The position numbers were made by a program, and so were the translations under genes. Below the pieces are notes generated by a model. That model saw nothing but the letters and a program-made list of their open reading frames with translations. It was not told the origin of the DNA and did not search any database. A stretch of DNA of 64,000 nucleotides, from positions 7,998,001-8,062,000 of the forward strand of contig NC_063154.1 in assembly GCF_020921035.1 (NCBI RefSeq). Reading direction: 5' to 3'. Below, piece after piece: positions 36,546 through 48,434 of the stretch (the stretch's first letter is position 1; each line of letters starts with the position of its first letter). Origin of the DNA: Rhodamnia argentea. Lineage: Eukaryota > Streptophyta > Magnoliopsida > Myrtales > Myrtaceae.

Positions 36546-38129
36546 TTGTTTGTCGAATCCCGATATTATTAGCAGCGGAGGCGAGATTTCTTATGTATTA
36601 TTGCCAAATTGTAGACAAACGACCGGAAATTGATGGTCAGATAGATTTCGGGTCAAATCAGAAGAGCAATTGCATGCGGAACTTAGAGATCACTGGACAA
36701 TGCATGACGAGGTAATCCCGGTTTGGTTTCTAGCTAGTTTTTTTTTTTTTTTTTTGCCGTACGAGGGGGAGGAAGAGAGTCGTTGTTGCCCATTCCCACA
36801 CGACACGGTCGAATTTACGTAGTTTCTGTACAAGCCTTGACAAAAACCCCGGTTTGGTTTGACCCGCTTGTGTCATTGCCAATCGAAAAAAGAGTCGGTG
36901 CCGTCCTATCGCCACGTGTCGGCTTCGGAGTGGTTAGATAGCAAACTCGGTCAAATCGCGTCGGGAGCTATCTTTTTCTTTCCGATGAGTCACAAGCAGT
37001 AGAACGTGGCATTCGATTTCGTAATTGCATCGTTATCTTTCAAGCTTAGCCGGGAAGTATCACATGTTGATTAGCATTAGCTCGTTGGACTTGAGAAATA
37101 AATGATTTAAAAAAAATTTTAAGTATTTATTAAAATGTTATTCGTTCGTTTATTCCGCGAGCGAAATAGACAATCATTTTTGAAAAAAAAAATACTATTC
37201 AAATCGTTCATTCTTTCGTGAAACGAATGAAATTTTAGAAAAATGTTAGTTGCTCATACATCCATTACCCATCATTGCTCCTTCATTATACATAAGATTC
37301 ACATAGAGCAAGGGAACTTGAGCTAGCGGCATTTTGTTATCCGTGAGCCTCCATCTCTCTCTCACACACACATACACTCTCTCTTGTAACGTGATTGGGC
37401 CTAATTATGTATGTAAACACGGGACAGCCGGGCTCGGCGATGCTCTATTACTTCCCATTAGAGCCCCGACTGTGATAAGCAATAAATAAAATGAAAGTGC
37501 GGCGTGAAAGAATGGTAAAACCACTCTAAGTGGATCTTTAACTCGCGATTAGGACTGTACAAGTATTCAAATCATAATGTCTTTCATCCAGATTGAACGT
37601 GGCTTTGAAGGTCATGTCAATCGCTCTAGGAGCAACACGCCTTATCATCACGGAAATAGTCTCCTCTTATAAAAATACGAAGAACTACTTTCGATGAAAG
37701 GTATTTCGTTGTCGAGTCGTGCGGCAAAACATTTATTGAATGAATGCCTAGAAAGAAATTGTGTACATTTATTGAATGAATGCCCGGTAAAAAGTACTTC
37801 TTTTGCCTTGTGGCCATAATTAAAGTTCCCATCCAAAAATTCCAAAAACTTATGAAAAACATGAAATCACAATTTTACAGGTCGAAATTCCGATCTCCGG
37901 CGTTTTGGATTATGGAAATCAAAATATGCGGACCATAAATTGTTTATGAAAGGAAAATCAGTTGGAGAAAAGTAATTCCGGACGTATCGCAAAGTAACTA
38001 GATTTGGTAAGATTTGTCACTCTTTGGAGAAATTGAAAGGAAAGAATACGAATGTCACCACATAAACCCCACTCGAACTTGATATACGACTTTGGAAAAA
38101 TTACAAAAAACGTAAATTAAGATATGTCA

Positions 38130-38935
38130 TAATAATAAGCCTAATACCCAAAAAAACAAAAATCCCAATTTTAGTATTTGTCCCGATTATATTTTAAATT
38201 TTTTTTGTCTCACAAAAAATTCTCAACTTTTACTTTTGTCCCCTAAAAAACACTTAGCATTTGTCTCAATTATATCTAGAATTTTTTTTGTCTCATAAAA
38301 AATATTCAACTTTTACTTTTGTCCCAATTCTATCATTGTTAGTCTTCCGTCTATAATCACCGTTAGTTAATCCTATGTGACTCGACTTTTCTTACCATAC
38401 TTACAAACGAATTTTTGAAATTCGGAAAAAGCAGGTTTCAAGGACGATGGGATCTGAGATCGCTCGTTCAAATAATCAAATCTTCACGTCTAGCCATTCT
38501 TTGAGTTATTGAGTGCCGGGAGAATTTGAAATGCGGCATCTTGAGTGGCTCTGTATCTCCCGGCAATATGTAGGGGAAGCAAACAACACAAGAAAAATTT
38601 GAGGGGTTTTCATGTCAGCTTTTGTCAAGTGTATTTCATTAACGACGTGAAAATGCCATATAAAATTAACTAATGGTAATTATGAATAGAAAGCCAACAA
38701 TGGTAGAATTGGAGAAAAGTAAAAGTTTGGGATTTTTTATGAAAAAAAAAAAAAAAGTTTTAGACATAATTGGGACATATGCTAAAGTTGAGAGTTTTTT
38801 TTTTTTATATATATTAGGCATGTAGAATTGAAACAAAAAGTAAATGTTGAGGGTGTTTTATGAGACCAAAAACAAAAGTGTTAGACAGCTAAAGTTTGGG
38901 GTTATTTTTTTTATATTGAGCCCACAATAATATGA
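38130..38935. mobile_element. Inverted-repeat element in duplication copy 1
   Basis: The left arm (TTTGTCCCGATTATATTTTAAA, ATTCTCAACTTTTACTTTTG) recurs inverted in the right arm (AAAAGTAAATGTTGAGGG, ATAATTGGGACATATGCTAAAG). Outer ends are near GCCTAATACCC and GGGTTATTTTTTTTATATTGAGC. It has no counterpart in copy 2. Confidence 0.55.
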
Positions 38936-39570
38936 TCAACTGAAAACCTAGAAAATACCCAAATCGTTATCTCGAAAACTGTCTTCCCCAACTTTTCCTT
39001 TGAAGAAAAAAACATCTTTCTATTAACACAACAAAGAACATGTCCTGTTTTTTTTCAACATAAATAAGGTCTTTCCTGCAAGAATTTCACCGCCCTACAT
39101 CACCTTTTCGTAAGAGGTGGGGTTAGGATCGTGGGGGCGAATCGAAAGCGAAAAAGCAAAAAAGAAAAGCACCCTCCTCTTTTTTCTTTCTTTGACTCCT
39201 AGGGCTTTTCTGAAAGCTTTTCTTTTCATATTTTCCTCTCATTAGCTTCGCATAAAAGCCCTTCCAAGCTACCCGAAGTCGTCAAATGATTTCTGCCAGA
39301 GAAGCAGCGCTCCCAAGCCAACCAGGTTGCGTTTGAGAGAGGTCTAGCCGGGTCTAGGAGAACTGACTTTACATCTAAACAAGATTAAAGATTTATTGAC
39401 TTGAGACGTTCAAAAAAAAAAAAAAAAGGCGTAGAATTTTTTTTTTTTAATGGTCAAAAGTGCGTAGGATTTGAATAATTGACTTTCGGTACATGTTGAT
39501 AAAGCAACTTTAAAATAAGCTAAAACTAGGAAAAACAAAAAACGAGAGGGCAAGCATTGCAAAATCTGGC

Positions 39571-40274
39571 AAGGAGAAAAGTGTCAAAAAAGCCGTAAAA
39601 TTATTGTGTAGGTGTCAATTTTGTTCTAAACCTTTTAGTAGTATCAATTTAGTCATAAATCTTTTGATTTAGAATCAATTTAGTCCTTCCGGTTAATTTT
39701 GATCAAATATTGCTGACGTGAATACCGTATAACCTATGTGGCACGGTTGGCGCTAATATAGATATTTTTAATAATGTTTTAATAATTTTTTCTTTTATTA
39801 TTTTTTTCTATTTCTTTTTTCCCCTTTTTTTTCTATCTTTTTTTTTTCCAGGTACCTCCGATGGCCGACAAAGGCTAGCCTTGCCGATGCGAGGCGAAGG
39901 CCGGCTAGGCTAGCCGTGGCAACACCGCGCTCGCCCAAGCCAGGGCAACCTCATTGGGTATCGCCTAGGCTAGGCGGCGAGGGTCACCCTAGCTGGCCAT
40001 CATAGGAACTTGAAAAAAAAAAAAAGACAGAAAAGAAAGAAATAATGAAATAAAAAATAAAAATTAATAAAATAGTATTGAAAAGTGTTCACGTCAGCAC
40101 CCACCATGCTATGTAGATCATCCGGCATTCAAGTCAACAATATCCAACCAAATTTGCCGAAAGTAATGAATTGACTCTAGGTCAAAAGTTTTATGACTAA
40201 ATTAACACAATTAAAAGTTTAGTATTAAATTGGCACAAATAAAATAATTTTAGGGCTTTTCTTACAATTTTCCC
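39571..40274. mobile_element. GC-cored non-autonomous element in duplication copy 1
   Basis: The ends GGAGAAAAGTGTCAAAAAAG and GGGCTTTTCTTACAATTTTC are inverted relatives. The core at 39850-40010 repeats GGCGAGG/GGCTAGCC words. Confidence 0.55.
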
Positions 40275-40818
40275 ATATGGCGAGTGTCGATGAGAGGCAA
40301 GTCGACGAGTTCCACAAGCCTCCAAAGTCTTGTGACCTTAGGATTGGCGAGACGACCAAAGGTGAGGCAAGGCGAAGCTGAGGTCGCGAGATCCCAAGCG
40401 ATACAGGCATTGATCAGATTTGAGCTCACTTGAGCCCTTGGGTCATTGTCCTTGTTCGTCGATCAATATTTGTTTTGCCGGGTGAGGGTAAATTTGGGAA
40501 TTTATGTGGCTTAATGAGGGCAAAATGGGAAGAGAGCAAGTTTATCTGATCCGTGAAGAAGTATTTTCGGAATGCGAAAAGCCCGGAGCCGGTCCTAAGC
40601 TGCCTTGATTTTCGAGCTTTTGAGTATTTTCAAACCTCAACTTTGCACCAGAAGTCACGTGAAATTTTGGCTCAAGGACCTTTGGAGGCCCAAAACTCTT
40701 CGAAAATGCAGCGACAAGCTTTGTTTTTCCTTTATTGGAGACAATAATACTATTTTTACGGGGGTTCACCTAGGTATAGATTGCAATCTCTATAGCTCTA
40801 AACACTTTGGATTATTGA

Positions 40819-41388
40819 GGGGAAATTACTCAAATAAAGTCATAAATCCATTGTAATCGTGTCAATTCGGTTATAAACCTTTCAATTTAGCAAATTTAAT
40901 CCTAAACATCCCGCCAATTTTTCAATTGAGTCATTCCGGCCAATTTTGGCTAGAATTGAATGATATGAATGCCGGTCAACCTACGTCGTACGATCAATGT
41001 TGACGTGAACAATTTTTATAAATATTTTTAAATTAAATTTTTATTATTTCTTTTTATTTATTTATTTTTTTTTGAATGGTACTGGTGAGGGTCACTGGCT
41101 ATCTTTGCCGGCCTTGAAGGCCCTTGCCCGTGCTAGCTAATATGTGAGGGCGTGAAGGTTCTCGCCAGATTTAGGGAGGGCTCCTTGGCCGCGGCCAAGT
41201 CCACGGCCGCACGGGTCGTGTTACTTAGAACAATCGACATCTATGTCGGCGATTTCCAGTCAAAATTGATTGGAATGACTCAATTGATAAATTGTCAAAA
41301 TGTTTAATGCTAAATTAGCTAAATTGTAAAGTGTACGACTGAAATTTGAACGAGTGCAAAAGGTTTAGGAATTCAATGGTAATTTTCC
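40819..41388. mobile_element. GC-cored non-autonomous element in duplication copy 1
   Basis: Ends are GGGGAAATTACTCAAATAAA and ..AATGGTAATTTTCC. The arms have TCCATTGTAATCGTGTCAAT; the GC core is near 41090-41220. Confidence 0.55.
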
Positions 41389-41559
41389 AATATTATCGAG
41401 CAACAAAGCTTCTCTTTGTCGCTGGATTCTTCCCCACATATCCCATGAAATCCGCGCGGGTGCTTCCCGAATCGACCCATTCGTCGTCGTCCATGAAATC
41501 GCGAAATATGCTGCGATTGACTTCCTTTGCCTACTTGTGTCTGGTGGGAATAATTTTGG

Positions 41560-43490
41560 AGAATGCTTTATGATCCGAGAAGAATGTAAAAAGGCAGGCG
41601 TGATTGGCAGTGCTATCAGCATCTCGAACAGGCCCTGCGAAAAGAGTTGCATGCTTTTCAAAAGAATATCAGGTGCTCGACCCAATGGAATTTTTTCTCT
41701 TTTGTGAAGATTTGATGCGTTCGATATATTCGAAAGTTCGATGGTTTTAGGACTTACGCGGTGCTGGGAATGGCCGGATGAACATTGTACTCTTTCGCGA
41801 ACACGGACGAGATTATTCCTTGTGGAAGCGCCACATGATCGTGTGAACTCTTTTTTGCGAGAATTGATTGATAGATTGAATGAAATTAACGAATCTTAGC
41901 GGATGTATCACGGTATGCTTGTTTTCCACAAAACTTTTCTAGCAATCTCTTGAAATGACAAATCCCCGGAGCATCAAAACCCTTGAAGGAATAGATGCCC
42001 ACCTGGACAGGGAGCCGCGCAATCCGATGGCGATGGAGGCAATGGCCATCATGGCCAGGCTAGCAAGGAACCTCGTGGCCATTGTAAACGCGGCGACGGA
42101 GTTCCGGCAGTGATATCTTAGGCTGAAGAGCCATGAACAGACCTACAGTAGCGAAGTCAAATGAAAAATCCCCATGAAGCAGGTCGATTGAGGGACCATC
42201 TATCTCATAAAGACGTGTCAAATTCAAACAAAAAGTCTCTCTCGTCACAGTTTTCTTTATTTTCTGCAACTACTTCAAGAGCAACAACGTGGACCTTAAA
42301 TGGCATCAGAAATCACCCGATGCCCAACGACCGTAGGACCGCAAGGCGACGAGGGGGGTCGGACCCCATGTGTCGGGTCGGGCCAAGCCACCGGTGGGTC
42401 CACGGGATTTGGTTTGGGCGGTCACAGAATATATGGCTGTGAACTGTGAGTTGCAGTTTCAAGTTTGGAGGACTACTCGAGCTTTATGTTCCACAACATG
42501 AAGAGAGAAGGAAGAAGAACATAAGAAAATTACAGGTAAATGTCCCACCCGCCTGCTTTCACACAACCGGGGCCCATACAGTAAAGTTAGATCTGTTAAA
42601 AAGGGTCATAAATCTACTTCTCAACTAATTTATGACGCACCGAGTTGTTATATAACATAATGAATAAATAGGTCATATATAACTTTAAATATAACATGAA
42701 CATTAAGTATGTTACAAATGAGTCGTTTTTTATAAATGGGTTTACAACTCATTTAGATCCAGCCTATTTATATGACTTTCTCTTTGTTCGGTCTTGCCCT
42801 CACTTGATCTGGTGCTCCCTCACTCTGCACCGCACTCTCATCTCAGTTTGAGTTTGAGTTTTTCTTAATTAGGTTAAATATGGAAGTGTTTTAGGTATAT
42901 AGGTTGGGTCGAGTATGAGTCGGGTCATGTGTGAGTCGGGTCATGTATGAGTCATAGATTTGCATTACATGTAAATAGGTCAAAAAGAGTTAAGTGGGTC
43001 TATGTAGATCGGATCATTTTCAACCCAACGCGACTCACCCGTTCAAGCTGCAGATCTCCCCTCCGGTGAGGTTCGAAGCCTTGGTATCGTCCCCTGAGAA
43101 CGAGCTGCTGCTGGGCCCTAGGCTGAAGGACCATCTCGACGTGTTTGACTTCCTTTATATATCGGTATCGGCCTCGAGAAGGTCCTAACTGTCGAGCGAA
43201 ATCCACGTTCGGGTCGACATTGATCGACACGATGGTCGCTGCAGTCTGGGGGAACTGCTCCATGATGAGGATCTTCGCGCCCTGGTACTCAAAAGAGGAA
43301 GAGGAGGAGGGTGTTCCGGAGGACGCACAGCAGCAGCACGACCTGAAGTCGGACACGGAAACTCAAATCACAGAATCAAGCGGAGGTTCATGGCATACGG
43401 GTTGTTGGTGGAGATGAAGTGGAAGGAGAGGAGGGGGAGGGCGAAGGGGGCGACGAAGTGGTCAATGCCGAAGCACCGATGGGTTGAACT
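41560..43490 (-). pseudogene. Tandem-duplicated, broken PIN pseudogene
   Basis: Pieces match the intact PIN gene in the same order and strand. Exon 6 is at about 41573-41642, with an extra base near its end that shifts the frame out of YYILLGL. Exon 5 ([17 protein letters not shown]) is at about 41757-41831, with its splice acceptor destroyed. Exon 4 ([10 protein letters not shown]...) is at about 42000-42130, frameshifted after QPK and reaching an early stop. Intron 3 sequence is at 42130-42540. Exons 2 and 3 and most of the loop are deleted. Two bits of exon 1 remain at 43049-43342 ([17 protein letters not shown].., with internal deletions) and 43383-43488 ([20 protein letters not shown]). 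The first ~38 residues are absent, replaced by unrelated sequence. It cannot make a carrier. Confidence 0.88.
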
Positions 43491-43766
43491 TCCTCCCCAT
43501 CGGAACGAGCACATCTCCCGGCAATCCCGGAAGCTCTGATGAGGAGCGGAGGAACCATGAGGCCTTAGATTATGGGAGTCCCCGAGGAACTGCGTCTTGA
43601 TGAAGCTGAGCTTCGCGGGAGAGAGACCGTGGGATGGAGAAGCGCAATGCGGGAGGACCAGTGTCTGTGGCTTCGTAGTGAAGCTCGCTTCCATGAAGTT
43701 TGAGCTTTGAAGTTGCAGTCGCAAAGAGGGTCGGGCCGGTCGGCGAACGGAGATAGGGACTTTCAA
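43368..43766 (-). other. Chimeric open frame: unknown N terminus joined to a PIN exon-1 remnant
   Basis: 132 residues open. From Met at 43694 the frame begins [15 protein letters not shown] and is Ser/Thr/Pro/His-rich with few acids to about residue 90 of the frame, resembling a plastid transit peptide. It then continues in frame into the PIN-derived [15 protein letters not shown]. The sequence at 43490-43766 has no match to the intact PIN locus, so it was brought in from elsewhere. A doubled G-box (43795-43807) lies about 100 bp upstream. It could be an accidental ORF, and expression is unknown. Confidence 0.35.
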
Positions 43767-43794
43767 AAATTTCTAACAGGTGGCATCTTTTGGA

Positions 43795-43807
43795 CACGTG
43801 TCACGTG
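43795..43807. promoter_or_regulatory. Tandem CACGTG G-boxes
   Basis: CACGTG occurs at 43795-43800 and again at 43802-43807, one base apart. It sits just upstream (minus strand) of the chimeric frame and may be the promoter of the gene fragment captured there. Confidence 0.4.
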
Positions 43808-44714
43808 CTGAGTGGAGTAGCCATTTGCTTACTTGGCAACAATGTCTCACCTAATGTTTTCGGGCACCATCATCCCATTTGATGCCGTGGGCCGACGACA
43901 CAACGCATCACTTTTTTTTTATACTCAAATCATAGTTTTTTTCGTAGGAGCAACATTATTAATTTGGGATTCTCGTTAATGAATGTTGTTAATACTGTCT
44001 AAGATAATGGAAAATTAGAGGAAACGATTGTCGAGACACTTTTGACGATGGAATTGGAAGTGCAATAATTGTTAAATAAGAGCTTTAAGGCCCTTGTTAA
44101 CACGTATTCTATCACTAATGGAAGCACATAAGTTCCTTAGTGGTGATAAAAATCAGTATAATGAAACTCAGGTATGTGCTCATAGCACATGCTCGGTAAG
44201 ACGGTAAATTTGTTACATAAAGAGAGAAGTTGCGCGACGAGAAAGTCGTCGGAATTCCAATTCCATAATTTATTGAGTAGGAAAAGGGCGCGTCGCGTAT
44301 TCGTGCGGCAAAACTCTTCATGAGCATGAGCTAGGATCGATTCTAAAGAGATGAAAAGACATAGGCCGGCCCCAGAGTTTAGACCAAGGAAGTAAAATAA
44401 AAGATTTTGTAGATCCGTCAAATGGATGGGTCGGATTATATATGGTCTAACCCAAAATAGACCTATTAAATCCATTTTGATACAACGTAAATGTAGCAAC
44501 TTTTTTTTTCGACCAAAAAGAAAAAATATAGCGACTCTTAGCTAAAGCGATCCGGACATATTCGACTTGATCCATATTTTCAAAATACTTTCATATTTAA
44601 CTCAATTTAAAAAAACTCATACTCATAATGAGGTGAGAATGCGGAGTGAGTGAGCACGAAATCTAGTGATAGCAAAAGATAATGAAAAGAGTGCCATAGA
44701 TGTGGGTTGGGTCT
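43808..44714. other. Spacer between the two duplication copies
   Basis: AT-rich with no gene. The short minus-strand frames at 44115-44499 have no family features. Confidence 0.4.
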
Positions 44715-44940
44715 AGACGTGACCGGTTCGTCCGAACCGTCGGTTTCGGTTCCTGGAAAAGGTGGAATCGAAACCGGCCCTTGAAGGGACCGGTTCCGGT
44801 TCGAAACCGCCGGTTCCCAAGCCCAATAGCTCTTTTCCCCCGGGCCTCCCCTTTTTTAAAAAAAAAAAAAATCGGATCGGAACCGTGGGCCCGGTCAACG
44901 GTCCAGTTCCGGGCCCCCGGTCTTACTTGGTCATGTCTAG
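44715..44940. mobile_element. hAT-like MITE with 8-bp target duplication
   Basis: A perfect TTGGGTCT lies on each side (44707-44714 and 44941-44948). The ends AGACGTGACC and GGTCATGTCT are inverted. The interior is rich in CCGGTT/GGAACC. Confidence 0.7.
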
Positions 44941-46659
44941 TTGGGTCTATCTCAGTTGTAAAAATATTTACAATCTATTTAACTCACATATCATATTTAA
45001 ACTCATTTATTGAATATAACTAATTCGTAAAATAATTTATCTTATTATATACAGATTAAAAAATGGATTTATAATCCGTTTTGATAGCTCTAGTCAAAAA
45101 GAAAACATAGGAAAGAAAACCGGCTCCATTCGTTTCTACTAATAAGGAAAGAAAACATAGAAATCGATTGATCGAATACAAATCCATGCACACGTTTGGT
45201 TTCAGTCACTGTTTTGACGACAAAAATGCAAGATCTCGATACCACGTGAGTCAGTCCATAATTAATGACATGTGCTCGTGGACCCATCGATGATTTTGTC
45301 AAAGTGAAAGCGTGTCGCTCGAAAATCTGAAGTTTGAAAATTTCTCGACTAATCAATGTCACACGATGGTCGACCCCCCAAAAAAAAAAAAATGTTACAC
45401 GATGAACCAATAATTGGTTAAGAATTTTTTTCAACCGTCTAATCAGAGGAGTCTCACTCGAGACAATAGAGAAGGGGGTGTTAAAATTGATTAGACACAT
45501 TGATAGTCGCATTGCTGCTACTAATTATGTGTCAATTATGTTAGAGGTGATTAGTTCATGGTGGATCGGTTGCTATCCTAGAATCTAGAACTAGACCAAA
45601 AGGGTCAATTCTTAGTTTGTAGGATCCAAAACTAACCCATTTGATCTGGAATCGGCGTGGCTTCTTTTCTTTTTTTTCCTTATTCCCTCACAAAGAATAG
45701 AACACTAGAATCAATCCGTCTCATGTTGAATCTCACGATTTTCTCATTTGATGTACATGTGGCCACCTTTTCAGGAGCCACCCATTTTGGGAGTGCTCTC
45801 ACTTGAGCATGCTTTAAGTATTACCATTACATCAAAACGCGTCTTTATGAGTTAATTCCAATTTTCACATATATATGTTGTAGAATTGCTCTCCTCCTAT
45901 TTGGTGCATAATTCGATTCATTCCTACCCCCTTCTCTATCCTAGAACCTGTCAAGAACTGCTCTTTATCTAGGCTCTCTAGCCTCGGTGACCACTTACCT
46001 CCCTCGTTGGATCGGATCGTTACAGAAAATGTGTCTATGAACATTGGTTTTTTCCTCTTCTCTAGCCTTTATATATATATATTGGTCCAGTCCGGATGGT
46101 TCGGTCCACACTTGAAATTGGGAACCGAACCGATAATCATCGGTTCTCTCAAGAATCACCCAGAACTTGCCGGCTTGATCCGAATTCCAGTTCCGTCCGA
46201 TTCCAAATCTCACCCTTGAACTATTTGTCGTAGAGGCGGGACTTCATATATTATTGCCAGGTAGTAGGCAAACGACGTGAAATTGATGGTCAGCCAGATT
46301 TCGGGTCAAACGGGGAAACATGCCCGACTTAGAACCCACTCGAGGATGCATGACAAGGAAATCCCGGTTTGGTTTCTAGCTTTTACGTCAAAAAGAGGAA
46401 GAGAGTCGTTGTTGCTCATTCCTACACGACAGAGTCAAATTTACGTAGTTTCTTTCTGTACAAACCTTGAAATTTCTGACAAAAACCCGGTTTGGTTTGA
46501 CTCGATTATGTTATCTGCTAATCAAAACACAGTCGCGTATCATTTGCTCCACTTGACCGACGCCCCCCCAAAAAAAAGGAGTTGGTGTTCGTCATCATCA
46601 CGTGTCTGCTTCAAGAGTCTTGAGTTAGATAGCAATTTACGTCGAATTGTGTCGGGACA

Positions 46660-46985
46660 TCTGTTTACCAAATCATTTCTAAATCTGTTGTGGGGATGAC
46701 GATTTAATCATAATTTTTTTAATTTTTTCAATTTTAACCTAAACCTTTCCGAAAAATTGCAATATAATCCTTCCGATCAATGTTCATTGGACGTCGTTGA
46801 CAAGGCGGTTTGTAAGCCATCTTACATGGTATATCGTCACGTCAGCAATTTCTTGCGAAAATTGACAGACCGGGCTATATTGGAGTTTTGCGCCATCGTT
46901 TAAAATTTAATTGACAAAATCGAAAAGTTTATGATTGAATTGAAATATGTAAATAGGTTTATGATGGATCGAACAATCTCTTCCT
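46660..46985. mobile_element. Core-less remnant of the GC-cored family
   Basis: The left arm AAATCTGTTGTGGGGATGAC..TTAATCATAA and right arm TTGAATTGAAATATG..GGTTTATGATGGATCG are inverse in style. It is unmatched in duplication copy 1 at the equivalent place. Confidence 0.35.
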
Positions 46986-47859
46986 TTTTCTTCCAATCAG
47001 ACACAATAGTAGATGTCTTGCATGGCCCCCTGAGCAAGCTGGAGAGTATCACCTGTCCAATATCTTAGGGAAAGGGTTAATTGCTCATGCATCCATTGCT
47101 GATCACTGCACCTACATTATGCATTAAGTTTCACATAGAGCAAGGGAACTCAAGTTCGCGGCATTTCTAATAACGTGATTAGGCCTAATTATGTACGTAA
47201 TCACAGGACGGTCGGCTTCGGCGATGCTCTATCACTTTCCATTAGAGCTCCGACTCCGATAAGCAACCAAAAAAAAAAACAAAAAAAATGGAACTCCGAC
47301 ATAAAAAGAATGGCTTTACCATTCTCGGCGGATCTCTAACTCGCGAATTGGATGCGGCAAAACTATTCAAATCGTAACATCTTCCACTCAGATCGAAAGT
47401 CTTTAAACGTCGCATCGGTCGGATGCCTTATCGAATGCATGGGAAAGAAGCAATTGCGTACATTTATAAAGACTAATTGATCCGAAATTTCCACATCCTG
47501 TGCTTTTTTTTTTTTTTTTTTTGCCAACACAAAGCGGGTCTTTCTTGCACGAAAATTCACCGACCGACAAAGGTTACAGCACCTTTTTGTAAAGAGCAAA
47601 AGCAAAAAGGAAAGCACACTGCCCCCCATTTTCCTTTTCTTTGACTCCTAGTGCTGTCTCAAAAGCTTTCATCACATTTTCGTCTCGTTAGCTTCTCATG
47701 AAAGCCTGTCGTCATTTTTTTTTATTTATTTAAAAAAAAGAAAAAGAAAAAAGAGGGTTCGGATAATTGACTTTCGATACGTTTTGGTAAATCAATTTTA
47801 AGAAATAACGTTAACCCTAAAATTCAAAAGACGAAGAGAGAGAGAAAGAGGGATAGGCC

Positions 47860-48115
47860 GAGCTGACGTGACAATTTTTAATAATGTTTAATATTTTTTC
47901 AGGAAAATTTTATTTTTATTTTGTTTTTTTCTTCCCTATCTTCTTCAAGTGCCAGCTTGTCTTCGAGGTCCGGCAGGCTAGAGGAGAGGGTTGGCGACTT
48001 TTTTGGTATTTTGCTTCGGAAATGACTCGCAACCGCCGATAATTGCGACCATCGAATCGAATATGTCGATGGAGCAATAAAAAGTTTAAAAAAAAAAGGG
48101 AAAGAGAGAAAGCAA
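47860..48115. mobile_element. Element remnant in duplication copy 2
   Basis: GACGTGACAATTTTTAATAATG and the AT-rich run that follows match the left-arm-to-core boundary seen at 39720-39800. It may be the same insertion as 39571-40274, now mostly deleted, which would date that insertion before the duplication. Confidence 0.3.
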
Positions 48116-48434
48116 GCCAAATTCCTAGCCGATCTTCTTCATTTATTCACTGGAGGAGCCTTAGGAATTGGAATAATATAATGAAAGCATGTCTCATCTA
48201 GAACCTCCTTCCACTCCCTTATGTCCCCATTAAACATAGGCTAAGCTACAGCCTAATTGGCCTTTAATGGAGACATAATCCTATTTTCCAGGGATTCGCC
48301 TGACGTTACATCTTTGTCGCTTCGTTCTTCCCCCATGAAATCCCATGAAATCGAAATCCATTTGTGGATTTTGCTTCACTTAAGACTTCCTTTGCGACTT
48401 GCGTCTGGAGGGAATAACTTAGGAGAGGATGCTT

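Larger units (their letters stand above)
35984..43490. repeat. Segmental tandem duplication, copy 1 (decayed)
   Basis: Collinear blocks match copy 2. Examples: 35984-36180 with 45184-45365 (..ACGTTTGGTT..CACTGT..GACCCAT..); 36575-36730 with 46230-46385 (..AAATTGATGGTCAG..AGATTTCGGGTCAAA..); 37280-37560 with 47115-47370; 39060-39255 with 47525-47705 (..TTTCTTTGACTCCTAG..); 41400-41640 with 48300-48500; and then the PIN pieces. Offsets drift from 9.8 to 6.9 kb because of insertions and deletions. Several transposons (38.1-38.9, 39.57-40.27 and 40.82-41.39 kb) lie inside this copy. Confidence 0.8.
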
